Origin: Phreatobacter sp.
GTDB lineage: Bacteria; Pseudomonadota; Alphaproteobacteria; Rhizobiales; Phreatobacteraceae
Length of the DNA stretch: 64,000 nt
Direction: 5' to 3'
Assembly (NCBI RefSeq): GCF_030691135.1
Contig: NZ_JAUYFA010000075.1
Coordinates: forward strand, 1-64,000
Both the position numbers and the translations under genes were made by a program. Shown here in pieces: positions 38,116 to 48,813 of this stretch (the first letter of the stretch is position 1; every line of letters begins with the position of its first letter). A model generated the notes under the pieces. It was not told the origin of the DNA. It searched no databases and worked only from the letters and a program-made list of their open reading frames with translations.

Positions 38116-38493
38116 ATGCAGGCTGCGACATCCGCGCTGCTGAACGACTATCTGCCGCTGGTGATCTTCATCGCGCTGGCCGGCTTCATCGGAATTGCCC
38201 TTCTCGTCGCTCCGTTCGTCGTCGCCTTCTCGAGGCCCGACAGCGAGAAGCTCTCGGCTTACGAGTGCGGTTTCAACGCCTTCGACGATGCCCGCATGAA
38301 ATTCGACGTGCGGTTCTATCTCGTCGCCATCCTTTTCATCATCTTCGACCTCGAGGTCGCCTTCCTGTTCCCCTGGGCGGTGGCTTTCAAGGAGGTTGGA
38401 CTGTTCGGCTTCTGGTCCATGATGGCCTTCCTCGGCGTATTGACGATCGGGTTCGTCTACGAGTGGAAGAAGGGCGCCCTGGAGTGGGATTGA
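38116..38493 (+). CDS. nuoA: NADH-quinone oxidoreductase subunit A
   Basis: A 125-residue membrane subunit of complex I with three helices. Signature: [26 protein letters not shown] region with the conserved ECG loop, then [15 protein letters not shown]. The ATG at 38116 follows AGGAGGGC. First of a long co-directional operon running to nuoN at 54.8 kb. Complex I transfers electrons from NADH to quinone and pumps protons. Confidence 0.98.
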   Translation: MQAATSALLNDYLPLVIFIALAGFIGIALLVAPFVVAFSRPDSEKLSAYECGFNAFDDARMKFDVRFYLVAILFIIFDLEVAFLFPWAVAFKEVGLFGFWSMMAFLGVLTIGFVYEWKKGALEWD

Positions 38494-38503
38494 GGTTCTG
38501 ACC

Positions 38504-39085
38504 ATGCCCACCGCAATCGATCGCGGCGCTCCGCTCGTCGCTCCGGCCCCTAAGGGCCTCATCGGCGCCGACGGGCGACCGCTGGGCGCCTCCGATCCGT
38601 TTTTTACCGGCGTCAACAACGAACTGGCCGACAAGGGCTTCATCGTCACGGCGACGGACGAGCTCATCAACTGGGCGCGGACCGGCTCGCTGATGTGGAT
38701 GACGTTCGGGCTGGCCTGCTGCGCCGTCGAAATGATGCAGCTGTCCATGCCGCGCTACGACGTCGAGCGCTTCGGCTTCGCGCCGCGCGCTTCGCCGCGC
38801 CAGTCGGACGTGATGATCGTGGCGGGAACGCTGACCAACAAGATGGCCCCGGCGCTGCGCAAGGTCTACGACCAGATGCCGGAGCCGCGCTACGTCATCT
38901 CCATGGGCTCCTGTGCCAATGGCGGCGGCTATTATCACTATTCCTACGCGGTGGTGCGCGGCTGCGACCGGATCGTCCCGGTCGACATCTATGTGCCGGG
39001 CTGCCCGCCGACGGCCGAGGCGCTGCTCTACGGCGTGCTGCTGCTGCAGAAGAAGATCCGCCGCACCGGCACGATCGAGCGGTGA
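38504..39085 (+). CDS. nuoB: NADH-quinone oxidoreductase subunit B
   Basis: A 193-residue peripheral subunit that binds the terminal 4Fe-4S cluster N2, which reduces quinone. Cluster residues are seen in [22 protein letters not shown] and [13 protein letters not shown] short N-terminal extension ([12 protein letters not shown]...) is typical of alphaproteobacteria. 10 bp after nuoA and 9 bp before nuoC. Confidence 0.98.
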   Translation: MPTAIDRGAPLVAPAPKGLIGADGRPLGASDPFFTGVNNELADKGFIVTATDELINWARTGSLMWMTFGLACCAVEMMQLSMPRYDVERFGFAPRASPRQSDVMIVAGTLTNKMAPALRKVYDQMPEPRYVISMGSCANGGGYYHYSYAVVRGCDRIVPVDIYVPGCPPTAEALLYGVLLLQKKIRRTGTIER

Positions 39086-39094
39086 GGGGACACG

Positions 39095-39694
39095 ATGTCG
39101 CTTGAAGAGCTCGGCGAGACGATCAAGGCGGCGCTGCCGGGCGCCGTGACGGGTGCGCGCGTCGCCTATGGCGAACTGACGCTCCAGGCGGAGGCGGGCG
39201 ACATCGTCCGTATTCTGACCCATCTGCGCGATGATCCCGGCTGCCTGTTTCGCAACATCATCGACATCTGCGGCGTCGACTATCCGGGCCGCGCAAAGCG
39301 TTTCGACGTGGTCTATCACCTGCTGTCGCCGAAGTTTAACCGCCGGGTCCGGATCAAGATCCAGACCGACGAGACGACGCCGATCGCCTCGGCGACGGAC
39401 GTGTTTCCCGGCGCGCTGTGGTTCGAGCGCGAGACCTACGATCTCTTCGGCGTGCTGTTCACCGGCCATCCGGACCTGAGGCGCCTGCTGACTGATTACG
39501 GTTTCGACGGCCATCCGCTGCGCAAGGACTTCCCGACCTCGGGCTTCGTCGAGGTGCGCTACGACGATGAGGTCAAGCGCGTCGTCTACGAGCCGGTCCG
39601 GCTGCCGCAGGAATTCCGCCAGTTCGATTTCCTGTCGCCCTGGGAAGGGACTGACTATGTCCTGCCCGGCGACGAAAAAGCCAAGGCGAACTGA
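39095..39694 (+). CDS. nuoC: NADH-quinone oxidoreductase subunit C
   Basis: A 199-residue hydrophilic subunit of the connecting module. The 30-kDa signature [27 protein letters not shown] is readable near residues 109-135, followed by GHPLRKDFP. Separate from nuoD, unlike the fused NuoCD of enterobacteria. Its stop is 2 bp before the nuoD start. Confidence 0.98.
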   Translation: MSLEELGETIKAALPGAVTGARVAYGELTLQAEAGDIVRILTHLRDDPGCLFRNIIDICGVDYPGRAKRFDVVYHLLSPKFNRRVRIKIQTDETTPIASATDVFPGALWFERETYDLFGVLFTGHPDLRRLLTDYGFDGHPLRKDFPTSGFVEVRYDDEVKRVVYEPVRLPQEFRQFDFLSPWEGTDYVLPGDEKAKAN

Positions 39695-39696
39695 GC

Positions 39697-40881
39697 ATGG
39701 CCGAAGCCGAGATTCGCAACTTCACCTTCAACTGGGGTCCGCAGCACCCGGCGGCCCATGGCGTTCTCCGGCTCGTCATGGAACTCGACGGCGAGGTGGT
39801 CGAGCGCTGCGACCCGCATATCGGGCTGCTGCATCGCGGCACCGAGAAGCTGATCGAGACCAAGACCTATCTGCAGGCGCTCCCCTATTTCGACAGGCTC
39901 GACTATGTCGCGCCGATGAACCAGGAACATGCGTTCTGCCTGGCGATCGAGCGCATGCTGGGCATTGACGTGCCGAGGCGTGGCCAGCTGATCCGCGTGC
40001 TCTACAGCGAAATCGGCCGCATTCTTTCGCACCTCCTCAACGTGACGACTCAGGCGATGGACGTCGGCGCGCTGACGCCGCCGCTGTGGGGCTTCGAGGA
40101 GCGCGAGAAGCTGATGATCTTCTACGAGCGCGCCTCGGGCTCGCGCATGCACGCGGCCTATTTCCGCGTCGGCGGCGTTCACCAGGACCTGCCGGTCGGT
40201 CTCGTCGAGGATATCGAGGCCTGGTGCGACCCCTTCCTCAAGGTGGTCGGTGACCTCGACGCGCTCTTGACCCCCAACCGCATCTTCAAGCAGCGCAACG
40301 TCGACATCGGCGTCGTCACGCTCGACGAGTGCTGGGCCTGGGGCTTCTCGGGCGTGATGGTGCGCGGTTCCGGCGCGCCCTGGGACCTCAGGAAGTCGCA
40401 GCCCTACGAGTGCTATGCCGAGCTCGATTTCGACATTCCGATCGGCAAGAACGGCGATTGCTACGACCGCTATCTCATTCGCATGGAGGAGATGCGCCAG
40501 TCGGTGAAGATCATGCGCCAGTGCTGCAAGCTGCTGCGCGAGACGCCCGGCCCGGTCTCGACCAAGGACAACAAGGTGGTGCCGCCGAAGCGGGGCGAGA
40601 TGAAGCGCTCGATGGAGGCGCTCATCCACCACTTCAAGCTCTACACCGAAGGCTTCCACGTGCCGGCCGGCGAGATCTACGCCGCGGTCGAGGCGCCGAA
40701 GGGCGAATTCGGCGTCTATCTGATCGCCGACGGGACCAACAAACCCTATCGCTGCAAGATCAGGGCGCCGGGCTTCGCCCACCTGCAGGCCATGGATTTC
40801 CTGTGCAAGGGCCATTTGCTGGCGGATGTCTCCGCCATTCTCGGCTCCATCGACATCGTGTTCGGAGAGGTTGACCGGTGA
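39697..40881 (+). CDS. nuoD: NADH-quinone oxidoreductase subunit D
   Basis: A 394-residue 49-kDa-type subunit that lines the quinone site with NuoB. Conserved: [17 protein letters not shown] at the start, [10 protein letters not shown], and the C-terminal [18 protein letters not shown]. Full length. Its stop overlaps the GTG of nuoE as GTGA, so the two are translationally coupled. Confidence 0.98.
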   Translation: MAEAEIRNFTFNWGPQHPAAHGVLRLVMELDGEVVERCDPHIGLLHRGTEKLIETKTYLQALPYFDRLDYVAPMNQEHAFCLAIERMLGIDVPRRGQLIRVLYSEIGRILSHLLNVTTQAMDVGALTPPLWGFEEREKLMIFYERASGSRMHAAYFRVGGVHQDLPVGLVEDIEAWCDPFLKVVGDLDALLTPNRIFKQRNVDIGVVTLDECWAWGFSGVMVRGSGAPWDLRKSQPYECYAELDFDIPIGKNGDCYDRYLIRMEEMRQSVKIMRQCCKLLRETPGPVSTKDNKVVPPKRGEMKRSMEALIHHFKLYTEGFHVPAGEIYAAVEAPKGEFGVYLIADGTNKPYRCKIRAPGFAHLQAMDFLCKGHLLADVSAILGSIDIVFGEVDR

Positions 40882-41927
40882 GCGTTCGCAGACTGGCGCC
40901 AGACGAGGTCCAGCCGGCCTCCTTCGCCTTCACCCCCGACAATCTCGCATGGGCGCAGAAGACGGTCGGCAATTATCCGTCCGAGCGGAAGGCCTCCGCC
41001 GTGATCCCGCTCCTGTGGCGGGCGCAGGAGCAGCACGCCTACTGGCTGCCGAAGGCGGCCATCGAATATATCGCCGACATGCTCGACATGCCCTATATCC
41101 GGGTCTTCGAGGTGGCGACCTTCTACACGATGTTCCAGCTGCAACCGGTTGGGAAGAAGGCACATGTTCAGGTTTGCGGCACGACGCCCTGCATGCTGCG
41201 CGGCGCCGAGGCGCTGATCAAGGTCTGCAAGAGCCGGATCCATCACGAGCCGTTCCACCTGTCCGACGATGGCGACTTCTCGTGGGAAGAGGTCGAATGC
41301 GCCGGCGCCTGCGTCAACGCACCGATGATCCAGGTCTTCTCCGACACCTATGAGGATCTGACGCCGGAGAGCCTTGAGAAGGTGCTCGACGCCTTCGCCC
41401 GCGGCGAGAAACCGGCTCCTGGCCCGCAGAACGGACGCCACGGCGCCGAGCCCGAGGGCGGGGCGCTGACGCTGCGCGACCTGCCGTATGATGCCGCGGC
41501 GCCCGGGGGCGCCATGGTCGCCGAGAAGAAGGTCGCCGAGAGGCCGGTCGCCGACACCGGACCTTCCGCCGAAGCGCTGGCCCTGGCGGCGCGGGAAGAG
41601 GCCGACATCAAGGCGAAGCTGGCGACGCTCGCTGCCGACGCCACGCCCGAGCAGAAGGCCGACGCGGTCGGCATTCGGCCGCAGGGTCTGCCGGCGGCCC
41701 GCGAGGCGAAGGCCGACAAGCTTCAGCAGGTGAAGGGCATCGGGCCGGTCAACGAGGGCAAGCTGAACGCCCTCGGCATTTTCCATTTCGACCAGATCGC
41801 CGCCTTGACCCGCGAAGAAATCCGCTGGGTCGGCACTTATCTGTCGTTCCCCGGCCGTATCGACCGCGAAGAGTGGACGGTGCAGGCCAAGGCGCTGGCG
41901 GCGGGTCTGCCGTCCGTCAAGGAGTGA
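40878..41927 (+). CDS. nuoE: NADH-quinone oxidoreductase subunit E with C-terminal HhH-like extension
   Basis: A 349-residue protein, about twice the usual length. Residues 1 to about 175 are the thioredoxin-like 24-kDa subunit with the 2Fe-2S cysteines (CGTTPC and [10 protein letters not shown]). A low-complexity Ala/Glu/Lys linker (about 180-275) leads to a C-terminal domain of about 65 residues, [20 protein letters not shown], which looks like a helix-hairpin-helix motif. Such extensions occur in rhizobial NuoE proteins; their role is unknown. GTG start overlapping nuoD. Confidence 0.96.
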   Translation: MSVRRLAPDEVQPASFAFTPDNLAWAQKTVGNYPSERKASAVIPLLWRAQEQHAYWLPKAAIEYIADMLDMPYIRVFEVATFYTMFQLQPVGKKAHVQVCGTTPCMLRGAEALIKVCKSRIHHEPFHLSDDGDFSWEEVECAGACVNAPMIQVFSDTYEDLTPESLEKVLDAFARGEKPAPGPQNGRHGAEPEGGALTLRDLPYDAAAPGGAMVAEKKVAERPVADTGPSAEALALAAREEADIKAKLATLAADATPEQKADAVGIRPQGLPAAREAKADKLQQVKGIGPVNEGKLNALGIFHFDQIAALTREEIRWVGTYLSFPGRIDREEWTVQAKALAAGLPSVKE

Positions 41928-41931
41928 GAGC

Positions 41932-43233
41932 ATGCTCGCCGACAAGGACCGCATCTTCACCAATATCTACGGCTTCCAGGACAAGAGCCTGAAAGGCGCG
42001 ATGGCGCGCGGGAACTGGGACGGGACCAAAGGCTTCATCGCCCAGGGCCGCGACTGGATCATCCAGCAGATCAAGGATTCGGGGCTGCGCGGCCGCGGCG
42101 GCGCCGGCTTCCCGACCGGTCTGAAATGGTCGTTCATGCCGAAGCAGTCGGACGGCCGGCCGCATTACCTCGTGGTCAATGCCGACGAGTCGGAGCCGGG
42201 CACCTGCAAGGATCGCGAGATCCTGCGCAACGACCCGCATACGCTGATCGAGGGGTGCCTGATCGCCGCGTGCGCGATGGGCGCGCATGTGGGCTACATC
42301 TACGTGCGCGGCGAGTTCATCCGCGAGCGCGAGGCGCTGCAGCGCGCCATCGACGAGTGCTACGACGCCGGCCTCCTCGGCAAGGGCAACACCAACGGCT
42401 GGGACTTCGACCTCTACGTCCATCACGGCGCCGGCGCCTATATCTGCGGCGAGGAGACGGCGCTGCTCGAAAGCCTCGAGGGCAAGAAGGGCCAGCCGCG
42501 GCTGAAGCCGCCGTTCCCGGCCAATATGGGCCTCTACGGCTGCCCGACGACGGTGAACAACGTCGAGTCGATCGCCGTGACGCCGACGATCCTGCGGCGC
42601 GGGGCGACCTGGTTCTCCTCCTTCGGTGCGCCGAACAATGTCGGCACCAAGCTGTTCTGCGTCTCCGGCCACGTGAACAAGCCGGCGACCTTCGAGGAGG
42701 CGATGTCGGTGCCCTTCTCGGAACTCGTCGAGAAGCATTGCGGCGGCATCCGCGGCGGCAGGGACAACCTCCTCGCCGTCATTCCCGGCGGTTCCTCGGT
42801 GCCGCTGGTGCCGGCCGAGCAGATCTGGGACGCGCCGATGGACTTCGATTCGCTGCGCGCCCTGAAGTCGGGCCTCGGCACGGCGGCGGTCATCGTCCTC
42901 GACAAGTCGACCGACGTGGTGAAGGCGATCACCCGCATCTCCTATTTCTACAAGCACGAGAGCTGCGGCCAGTGCACGCCATGCCGCGAGGGCACCGGCT
43001 GGATGTGGCGCGTGCTGACGCGCATGTCGGAAGGCCGCGCCCAGAAGAAGGAGATCGACATGCTCCTCGAAGTGGCGGGGCAGGTCGAAGGCCACACGAT
43101 CTGTGCGCTCGGCGACGCCGCGGCCTGGCCGGTCCAGGGCCTGATCCGGCACTTCCGTCACGAGATCGAGAAGAAGATCGACGCCTATTCGGCCAACCCG
43201 CACGGCGAACCCGTGCGAATCGCTGCGGAGTGA
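41932..43233 (+). CDS. nuoF: NADH-quinone oxidoreductase subunit F
   Basis: A 433-residue NADH dehydrogenase subunit that binds FMN, NADH and cluster N3. Motifs: [18 protein letters not shown] (nucleotide site), [19 protein letters not shown], and the 4Fe-4S binding [15 protein letters not shown] 4 bp after the nuoE stop. It is followed, unusually, by two non-nuo genes before nuoG. Confidence 0.98.
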   Translation: MLADKDRIFTNIYGFQDKSLKGAMARGNWDGTKGFIAQGRDWIIQQIKDSGLRGRGGAGFPTGLKWSFMPKQSDGRPHYLVVNADESEPGTCKDREILRNDPHTLIEGCLIAACAMGAHVGYIYVRGEFIREREALQRAIDECYDAGLLGKGNTNGWDFDLYVHHGAGAYICGEETALLESLEGKKGQPRLKPPFPANMGLYGCPTTVNNVESIAVTPTILRRGATWFSSFGAPNNVGTKLFCVSGHVNKPATFEEAMSVPFSELVEKHCGGIRGGRDNLLAVIPGGSSVPLVPAEQIWDAPMDFDSLRALKSGLGTAAVIVLDKSTDVVKAITRISYFYKHESCGQCTPCREGTGWMWRVLTRMSEGRAQKKEIDMLLEVAGQVEGHTICALGDAAAWPVQGLIRHFRHEIEKKIDAYSANPHGEPVRIAAE

Positions 43234-43238
43234 CGCGC

Positions 43239-43697
43239 ATGACCCGGCACGGCCTTCTCCTGATCGGTATCCTCGCGCTCGGCGGCTGCGTCACGGCGGC
43301 CCCGCCGCCGCCCCGTCCGACCGGCGAGACCGCGCTGCGCATCACCATCAACGCCTCGCCGGACTTCGTCCGCCAGACCCTGTTGATGCGCGCTGCGTCC
43401 CGTGGGGCGTCGGCGCGCACGCCCAATGCCCGCACCGTCGTACTGGAACGGCCGATCACCGAGACGACGCCGGCGCTCGCCGCCGTCTGCGGCCCGCACA
43501 AGCCAGGCCGCCGCGTCAGCATCGTGATCTCCACGGAAGGGGCGGGCAACCGCACCGCCCTGACCGAGCGGCGCTTCCTGATCGACGGCGACGGCACGCG
43601 CTGCGCCGTGCTGCTGACGCCCGAGGATGTCGCTGCCGGCAACCGTTCCCTCGCCGAACTCAAGGCGCAGGTCGAGACGCAGATGGCGGGACGATGA
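43239..43697 (+). CDS. Lipoprotein of unknown function inside the nuo operon
   Basis: A 152-residue protein with a type II signal: GLLLIGILALGGC gives the lipobox LGGC with Cys17, so it should be lipidated and face the periplasm. The mature part begins with a Pro-rich spacer (PPPPRPTGE) and contains two cysteines (AAVCGPH, TRCAVLL). No family is recognised. The ATG is 5 bp after the nuoF stop, in the operon's direction, which implies co-transcription with complex I. Confidence 0.75.
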   Translation: MTRHGLLLIGILALGGCVTAAPPPPRPTGETALRITINASPDFVRQTLLMRAASRGASARTPNARTVVLERPITETTPALAAVCGPHKPGRRVSIVISTEGAGNRTALTERRFLIDGDGTRCAVLLTPEDVAAGNRSLAELKAQVETQMAGR

Positions 43698-43785
43698 AGA
43701 GCCCGCCTTTCCACATCGAGCCGACTTCGGGACACTCCCGGCGACGGAGGCAGTGCATCACCGCAACCGCGATGGAGGGCCGGTC

Positions 43786-44673
43786 ATGACCGCTGCCACC
43801 AAGACCGTGAGTGCATTGCCTGCCAGCGCGAACATGTCGCTGGATGCCCTGACTGGCCCGGCCATGGCCGCGATGATGCTGCCGAGCACCATGATGCTGG
43901 GCGGTATCGTCACCATGTGCGGCTTTGGCTTCGCCTTCGCACGGGCCTTCGAGGTCATCGGCCGCGACCAGGGCGCTCCGGCGCCGGCTGCCGCCGCGCC
44001 GCGGCTCGTCGTCTCCAACCCGCCGCCGGTCGCGCTTACCGCGGTCGAAGCGGCGAAGCCTGCGCCGGCCAAGCCGCCGGCCGCGTCGTCGAAGCCCAAG
44101 GCGATGAAGGCCGTCCCGACGAAGGTCGTCCCTGCCAAGGTCGTCGCTGCCAAGGTCGTTCGGGCCAACGAACCGGCTCTCCAGGCTGCCGCGGTGACGC
44201 TGCCGGCCACAAAGGTTTCCGCTCCGGCCGCCACCGTGGAAGCGGCGAAGCCTGTGCCGGCCAAGCCCTCGGCCGCGCCGCCGAAGCCGACGCGCCCCGG
44301 CGGCTCGCCGCCGAAGCCCAAGGCGATGAAGGTCGTGTCGCCCAAGGATGCGCCCGCCGCCCCGAAGGCCGCCGCTGTCAAGACGGCGGTGCCGGAAGTC
44401 CCGGCCGTTGCTCCGGTCGAGGCTGCCAAGCCCGTGTCGGCCAAGCCGACGGGGATACCGCCGAAGCCTTCGCGGCCTGGTGGATCACCGCCGAAGCCGA
44501 AAATGGCAATGCCTTCAACGGCAGAGCCCCCGGTTGCCGCAGCCCCTGCAAAAAAAGTTGTCCCCAAAGCGCCGAAAGCGCTGACAATAGCGACCACATC
44601 GACGTCGAAGGGCATTTCGCTGCCCAAGCTGTCGATTCAGAAGAATCCGGGCTCCGAGCCCGGCAAGGACTGA
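43786..44673 (+). CDS. Single-span membrane protein with Pro/Ala/Lys-rich repeats, inside the nuo operon
   Basis: A 295-residue protein. Near residues 24-50 is one hydrophobic helix (MMLPSTMMLGGIVTMCGFGF region); the rest is a low-complexity tail with three imperfect repeats of VEAAKPxPAKP followed by PPKPxRPGGSPPKPK in the second and third. Composition recalls disordered Pro-rich linkers. The ATG at 43786 gives a short soluble N-terminus; no strong RBS beyond GGAGGGC. Not recognised as a known complex I subunit. 119 bp before nuoG. Confidence 0.7.
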   Translation: MTAATKTVSALPASANMSLDALTGPAMAAMMLPSTMMLGGIVTMCGFGFAFARAFEVIGRDQGAPAPAAAAPRLVVSNPPPVALTAVEAAKPAPAKPPAASSKPKAMKAVPTKVVPAKVVAAKVVRANEPALQAAAVTLPATKVSAPAATVEAAKPVPAKPSAAPPKPTRPGGSPPKPKAMKVVSPKDAPAAPKAAAVKTAVPEVPAVAPVEAAKPVSAKPTGIPPKPSRPGGSPPKPKMAMPSTAEPPVAAAPAKKVVPKAPKALTIATTSTSKGISLPKLSIQKNPGSEPGKD

Positions 44674-44792
44674 AGCCTCCGCCGGCCTCGCAAGGGCAGG
44701 TGGATTTGAGATGAGGGGTGGCGCGAGCCGCCTCACGAGGATGCCGGAGCCGCCGTCGTGCGGTTTCGGCCAGGAGCGGATGGATTGAGCCG

Positions 44793-46868
44793 ATGGCGAA
44801 GGTGATCGTCGACGGGCAGGAGATCGAGGTGCCGGGCGAGTACACGCTGATGCAGGCGTGTGAGGCCGCGGGCGCCGAGATTCCGCGCTTCTGCTACCAT
44901 GAGCGGCTGTCGATCGCCGGCAACTGCCGGATGTGCCTCGTCGAGGTGAAGGGCTCGCCGAAGCCGGTGGCGTCCTGCGCCCAGAACGTCCGCGACCTGC
45001 GTCCCGGCCCGAACGGCGAGCCGGCCGTCATCAACACGCGGACGCCACTGGTGAAGAAGGCCCGCGAGGGGGTGATGGAGTTCCTGCTCATCAACCACCC
45101 GCTGGACTGCCCGATCTGCGACCAGGGCGGCGAGTGCGACCTGCAGGACCAGGCCATGGCCTATGGCGTCGACAAGTCGCGCTACTCGGAGAACAAGCGC
45201 GCCGTCGAGGACAAGTATATCGGCCCGCTGGTGAAGACGGTGATGACGCGCTGCATCCACTGCACGCGCTGCGTCCGCTTCACCACGGAGGTCGCCGGCA
45301 TCTCCGAGCTCGGTCTGATCGGCCGCGGCGAGGATGCCGAGATCACCACCTATCTGGAACAGGCGATGACGTCCGAGCTGCAGGGCAATGTCGTCGACCT
45401 TTGCCCGGTCGGCGCGCTGACCTCCAAGCCCTTCGCCTTTAACGCCCGGCCCTGGGAACTCCTGAAGACCGAATCGACTGATATGATGGACGCGGTCGGC
45501 TCGGCCATTCGTGTCGATGCCCGCGGCCGCGAGGTGATGCGCGTGCTGCCGCGCCTCAACGAGGCGGTGAACGAGGAGTGGATCTCCGACAAGACCCGCC
45601 ACGTCGCTGACGGCCTGCGCACCCAGCGCCTCGACCAGCCCTATATCCGCGAGAATGGCCGGCTGCGCCCCGCGACCTGGCCGGAGGCCTTCGCCGCCAT
45701 TGCTGCCAAGGTGAAGGGGACGGCGCCGGAGAAGATCGGTGCTCTCGCCGGCGATCTCGCCACGCTCGAGGAAATGTACGCGCTGAAGAGCCTCGTCGGT
45801 GCCCTCGGCTCCAGGAGCATCGACGGCCGCCAGGACGGGGTGAAGCTCGACCCGGCCCTCGGCCGCGCCTCCTATGTGTTCAATCCCGGCATCGCCGCCA
45901 TCGAGGAGGCGGATGCGATCCTGCTGGTCGGCACCAATCCGCGGCGCGAGGCGCCGATCATCAATGCCCGCATCCGCAAGCGCTGGCGCATGGGCGGGGT
46001 CAAGATCGCCGTCATCGGCGAGGTGGTGGACCTCACCTATCGCCACGACTATCTCGGCGCCGGGCCGGAGACGCTCGCCGAGGTCGTGTCGGGCAAGCAT
46101 TCCTTCGCCGAAGTGCTGAAGGGCGCCAAGAAGCCGCTGGTCGTCGTCGGACAGGGGGCGCTCGCCCGTGCCGACGGCGCCGCGGTGCTGTCGCTTGCCG
46201 CCCATGCGGCGACCGCCTTCGGCGCAGTGGCCGAGGGCTGGAACGGCTTCGCGGTCCTGCACACCGCGGCGTCCCGGGTCGGCGCGCTCGACCTCGGCCT
46301 GGTGCCGGGCGAGGGCGGTCTCGACGCCGCGGCCATGGCGGGCGGCGGTGTCGACGTGTTGTTCAACCTCGGTGCCGACGAGATCACCATCGGTGACGGC
46401 CCCTTCGTGGTCTATGTCGGCACCCATGGCGACCGCGGGGCGCACCGGGCAGACATCATCCTGCCGGGCGCGACCTATACGGAAAAGTCCGGCCTCACCG
46501 CCAATACCGAAGGCCGCATCCAGGTGGTGAACCGCGCCGGCTTCCCGCCGGGCGACGCCAAGGAGGACTGGGCAATCCTGCGCGCGCTGTCCGACGTCCT
46601 CGGCGTCAAGCTGCCCTTCGATTCGCTGGCCCAGCTGCGCGCCGCGATGGCGAAGGACCACCCGCATACGCTGCGCATCGGCGCGCTGGCGCCCGTCGAC
46701 GCCGCCGCCATCGGTGCGCTCGCCGGCCTCGGCGGCAAGGTGGAGGCGGCGCCCTTCACCGCCGCCATCGAGGACTTCTACATGACCAATCCGATCGCGC
46801 GGGCCTCCGCGACGCTCGCCGAATGCTCGGCGATCGCCAAGGGCACCCACCGGCAGGCGGCGGAGTAA
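44793..46868 (+). CDS. nuoG: NADH-quinone oxidoreductase subunit G
   Basis: A 691-residue 75-kDa-type subunit carrying the N1b, N4 and N5 iron-sulfur clusters. Visible: [19 protein letters not shown] (2Fe-2S), [18 protein letters not shown] (with the N5 ligands), and [13 protein letters not shown] (4Fe-4S), then a molybdopterin-oxidoreductase-like C-terminal domain without an obvious cofactor site. The ATG gives [15 protein letters not shown], the canonical start. Confidence 0.98.
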   Translation: MAKVIVDGQEIEVPGEYTLMQACEAAGAEIPRFCYHERLSIAGNCRMCLVEVKGSPKPVASCAQNVRDLRPGPNGEPAVINTRTPLVKKAREGVMEFLLINHPLDCPICDQGGECDLQDQAMAYGVDKSRYSENKRAVEDKYIGPLVKTVMTRCIHCTRCVRFTTEVAGISELGLIGRGEDAEITTYLEQAMTSELQGNVVDLCPVGALTSKPFAFNARPWELLKTESTDMMDAVGSAIRVDARGREVMRVLPRLNEAVNEEWISDKTRHVADGLRTQRLDQPYIRENGRLRPATWPEAFAAIAAKVKGTAPEKIGALAGDLATLEEMYALKSLVGALGSRSIDGRQDGVKLDPALGRASYVFNPGIAAIEEADAILLVGTNPRREAPIINARIRKRWRMGGVKIAVIGEVVDLTYRHDYLGAGPETLAEVVSGKHSFAEVLKGAKKPLVVVGQGALARADGAAVLSLAAHAATAFGAVAEGWNGFAVLHTAASRVGALDLGLVPGEGGLDAAAMAGGGVDVLFNLGADEITIGDGPFVVYVGTHGDRGAHRADIILPGATYTEKSGLTANTEGRIQVVNRAGFPPGDAKEDWAILRALSDVLGVKLPFDSLAQLRAAMAKDHPHTLRIGALAPVDAAAIGALAGLGGKVEAAPFTAAIEDFYMTNPIARASATLAECSAIAKGTHRQAAE

Positions 46869-46877
46869 GGCAGAGCC

Positions 46878-47897
46878 ATGGACAATTTCTGGACCCTGAT
46901 CTGGCCTATCCTGCTCATCGCCATCCAGAGCCTCGTGCTCATGGCGGCGCTGCTGGTCTTTGTCGCCTTCATCCTGCTCGCCGACCGCAAGATCTGGGCG
47001 GCCGTGCAGTTGCGCCGCGGCCCCAATGTCGTCGGCCCCTTCGGCCTGCTGCAGAGCTTCGCCGACCTTCTGAAATTCGTCTTCAAGGAGCCGGTGATCC
47101 CGTCGGGGGCCAACAAGGGTGTGTTCCTGCTGGCGCCCTTCGTTTCGGTGCTGCTGGCGCTGGCTGCCTGGGCGGTCATCCCGCTCAACGAGGGCTGGGC
47201 CATCGCCGACCTCAATGTCGGCATCCTCTTCATCTTCGCGGTGTCGTCGCTCGGCGTCTATGGCGTCATCATGGGCGGCTGGGCGTCGAACTCGAAGTAT
47301 CCCTTCCTCGGCGCCCTGCGCTCGGCGGCGCAGATGGTGTCCTACGAGGTCTCCATCGGCTTCGTGATCATCTGCGTGCTGCTCTGCGTCGGCTCGCTGA
47401 ACCTGTCGGACATCGTCAGGGCGCAGGACAAGGGCATCGGCCTGTTCGGCTGGTTCTGGCTGCCGCTGTTCCCGGTCTTCGTGATCTTCTTCATCTCGGC
47501 GCTGGCGGAGACGAACCGCCCGCCCTTCGACCTGCCGGAAGCCGAGTCGGAGCTGGTCGCCGGCTTCATGGTCGAATATTCCTCGACCCCCTACATGATG
47601 TTCATGCTGGCCGAATACGTGGCCATCATTACCATGTGCGCGCTCATCACCATCCTGTTCCTCGGGGGCTGGTTGCCGCCGTTCCCCTTCGCCCCCTTCA
47701 CCTGGGTGCCGGGGGTGGTGTGGTTCGTTCTCAAGATTTCGCTGGTCTTCTTCATGTTCGCCATGGTGAAGGCCTTCGTGCCGCGCTACCGCTACGACCA
47801 ACTGATGCGCCTCGGCTGGAAGGTGTTCCTGCCGATCTCGCTGGTGATGGTCGTCGTGGTGGCGAGCGTGCTGCAATTCACCGGCTGGGCGCCGTAA
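46878..47897 (+). CDS. nuoH: NADH-quinone oxidoreductase subunit H
   Basis: A 339-residue membrane subunit of eight helices that closes the quinone chamber. Conserved: [42 protein letters not shown] (residues around 209-231), and [17 protein letters not shown]. 9 bp after nuoG. Confidence 0.98.
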   Translation: MDNFWTLIWPILLIAIQSLVLMAALLVFVAFILLADRKIWAAVQLRRGPNVVGPFGLLQSFADLLKFVFKEPVIPSGANKGVFLLAPFVSVLLALAAWAVIPLNEGWAIADLNVGILFIFAVSSLGVYGVIMGGWASNSKYPFLGALRSAAQMVSYEVSIGFVIICVLLCVGSLNLSDIVRAQDKGIGLFGWFWLPLFPVFVIFFISALAETNRPPFDLPEAESELVAGFMVEYSSTPYMMFMLAEYVAIITMCALITILFLGGWLPPFPFAPFTWVPGVVWFVLKISLVFFMFAMVKAFVPRYRYDQLMRLGWKVFLPISLVMVVVVASVLQFTGWAP

Positions 47898-47907
47898 GGG
47901 GCCCGGC

Positions 47908-48165
47908 ATGGACAGCCTGTTCAACCCGGCCGGACTGCTCGGCGCCCTGATCGGCGCCGCGGTCGGCTGGGTCGACTACCGGATCGTCTCGGGTCTGCTG
48001 GTCGGCAAGCTCAGGCAGACCGACCGCTCGACCACCGAGGCCGAGCGGCAGGATTACGAGCGCCGGATCGTCCTGGCGCAGCGGATCCTGATGGTCGTCA
48101 TCGTGCCCGCCTTCGCGGGCCTTGGTTACTGGCTCGGCCGCACGCTCAGCGGCTGGGGCATTTGA
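47908..48165 (+). CDS. Small membrane protein between nuoH and nuoI
   Basis: An 85-residue protein with a hydrophobic N-terminus ([15 protein letters not shown]), a charged middle ([18 protein letters not shown]) and a second span ([16 protein letters not shown]). The family is not recognised. It starts 10 bp after nuoH and ends 13 bp before nuoI, so it is almost certainly part of the operon. Supernumerary complex I subunits are known in alphaproteobacteria, but I see no match to the ones I can recall. Confidence 0.72.
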   Translation: MDSLFNPAGLLGALIGAAVGWVDYRIVSGLLVGKLRQTDRSTTEAERQDYERRIVLAQRILMVVIVPAFAGLGYWLGRTLSGWGI

Positions 48166-48178
48166 GGAGAAGAGGTCC

Positions 48179-48679
48179 ATGGCGTCGACGTTCCGGCTCG
48201 ACCGCGCGGCCAAAGCCCTGTTTCTGACGGAGTTCGTCTCGGCGTTCCTCCTGTCGATGCGCTATTTCTTCAAGCCGAAGGCGACCATCAACTACCCCTT
48301 CGAGAAGGGGCAGATCTCGCCGCGCTTCCGCGGCGAGCATGCGCTGCGCCGCTATCCGAACGGCGAGGAACGCTGCATCGCCTGCAAGCTGTGTGAAGCG
48401 ATCTGCCCGGCCCAGGCCATCACCATCGAGGCCGGCCCGCGCCGCAACGACGGAACGCGGCGCACGACCCGTTACGACATCGACATGGTGAAGTGCATCT
48501 ATTGCGGCTTCTGCCAGGAGGCCTGTCCGGTCGACGCCATCGTCGAGGGGCCGAATTTCGAATTCGCGGTCGAGACCCGCGAGGAACTCTACTACGACAA
48601 GGCACGGCTTCTGGCCAACGGCGACCGCTGGGAACGCGAGATCGCCGACAGCCTGAAGAAGGACGCGCCCTACAGGTGA
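48179..48679 (+). CDS. nuoI: NADH-quinone oxidoreductase subunit I
   Basis: A 166-residue ferredoxin-like subunit with two 4Fe-4S clusters N6a and N6b: [12 protein letters not shown] and [12 protein letters not shown]. The N-terminal helix ([18 protein letters not shown]) associates with the membrane arm. The ATG at 48179 follows GGAGAAGAGG. A 134-bp gap separates it from nuoJ; that gap holds only short stems and no gene. Confidence 0.98.
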   Translation: MASTFRLDRAAKALFLTEFVSAFLLSMRYFFKPKATINYPFEKGQISPRFRGEHALRRYPNGEERCIACKLCEAICPAQAITIEAGPRRNDGTRRTTRYDIDMVKCIYCGFCQEACPVDAIVEGPNFEFAVETREELYYDKARLLANGDRWEREIADSLKKDAPYR

Positions 48680-48813
48680 CGACGCAGGGACGCAGCCCGG
48701 CGGAGCGCCGTCTGGACGCGTTGCAACTTGGACTTTAAGAGAGGCGCGCGCAGGGCTCCCCCCGAGTCTGTCACAAGCGCGCCCTCCGCAACAGGAACGG
48801 GGCAAAGGGGCAG

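Noticed and set aside
44733-47924. A 1063-codon open frame on the minus strand across nuoG and nuoH
   Set aside because: It is antisense to two unmistakable genes, its composition is His/Arg/Gly-rich as expected of complementary GC-rich codons, and no domain is readable.
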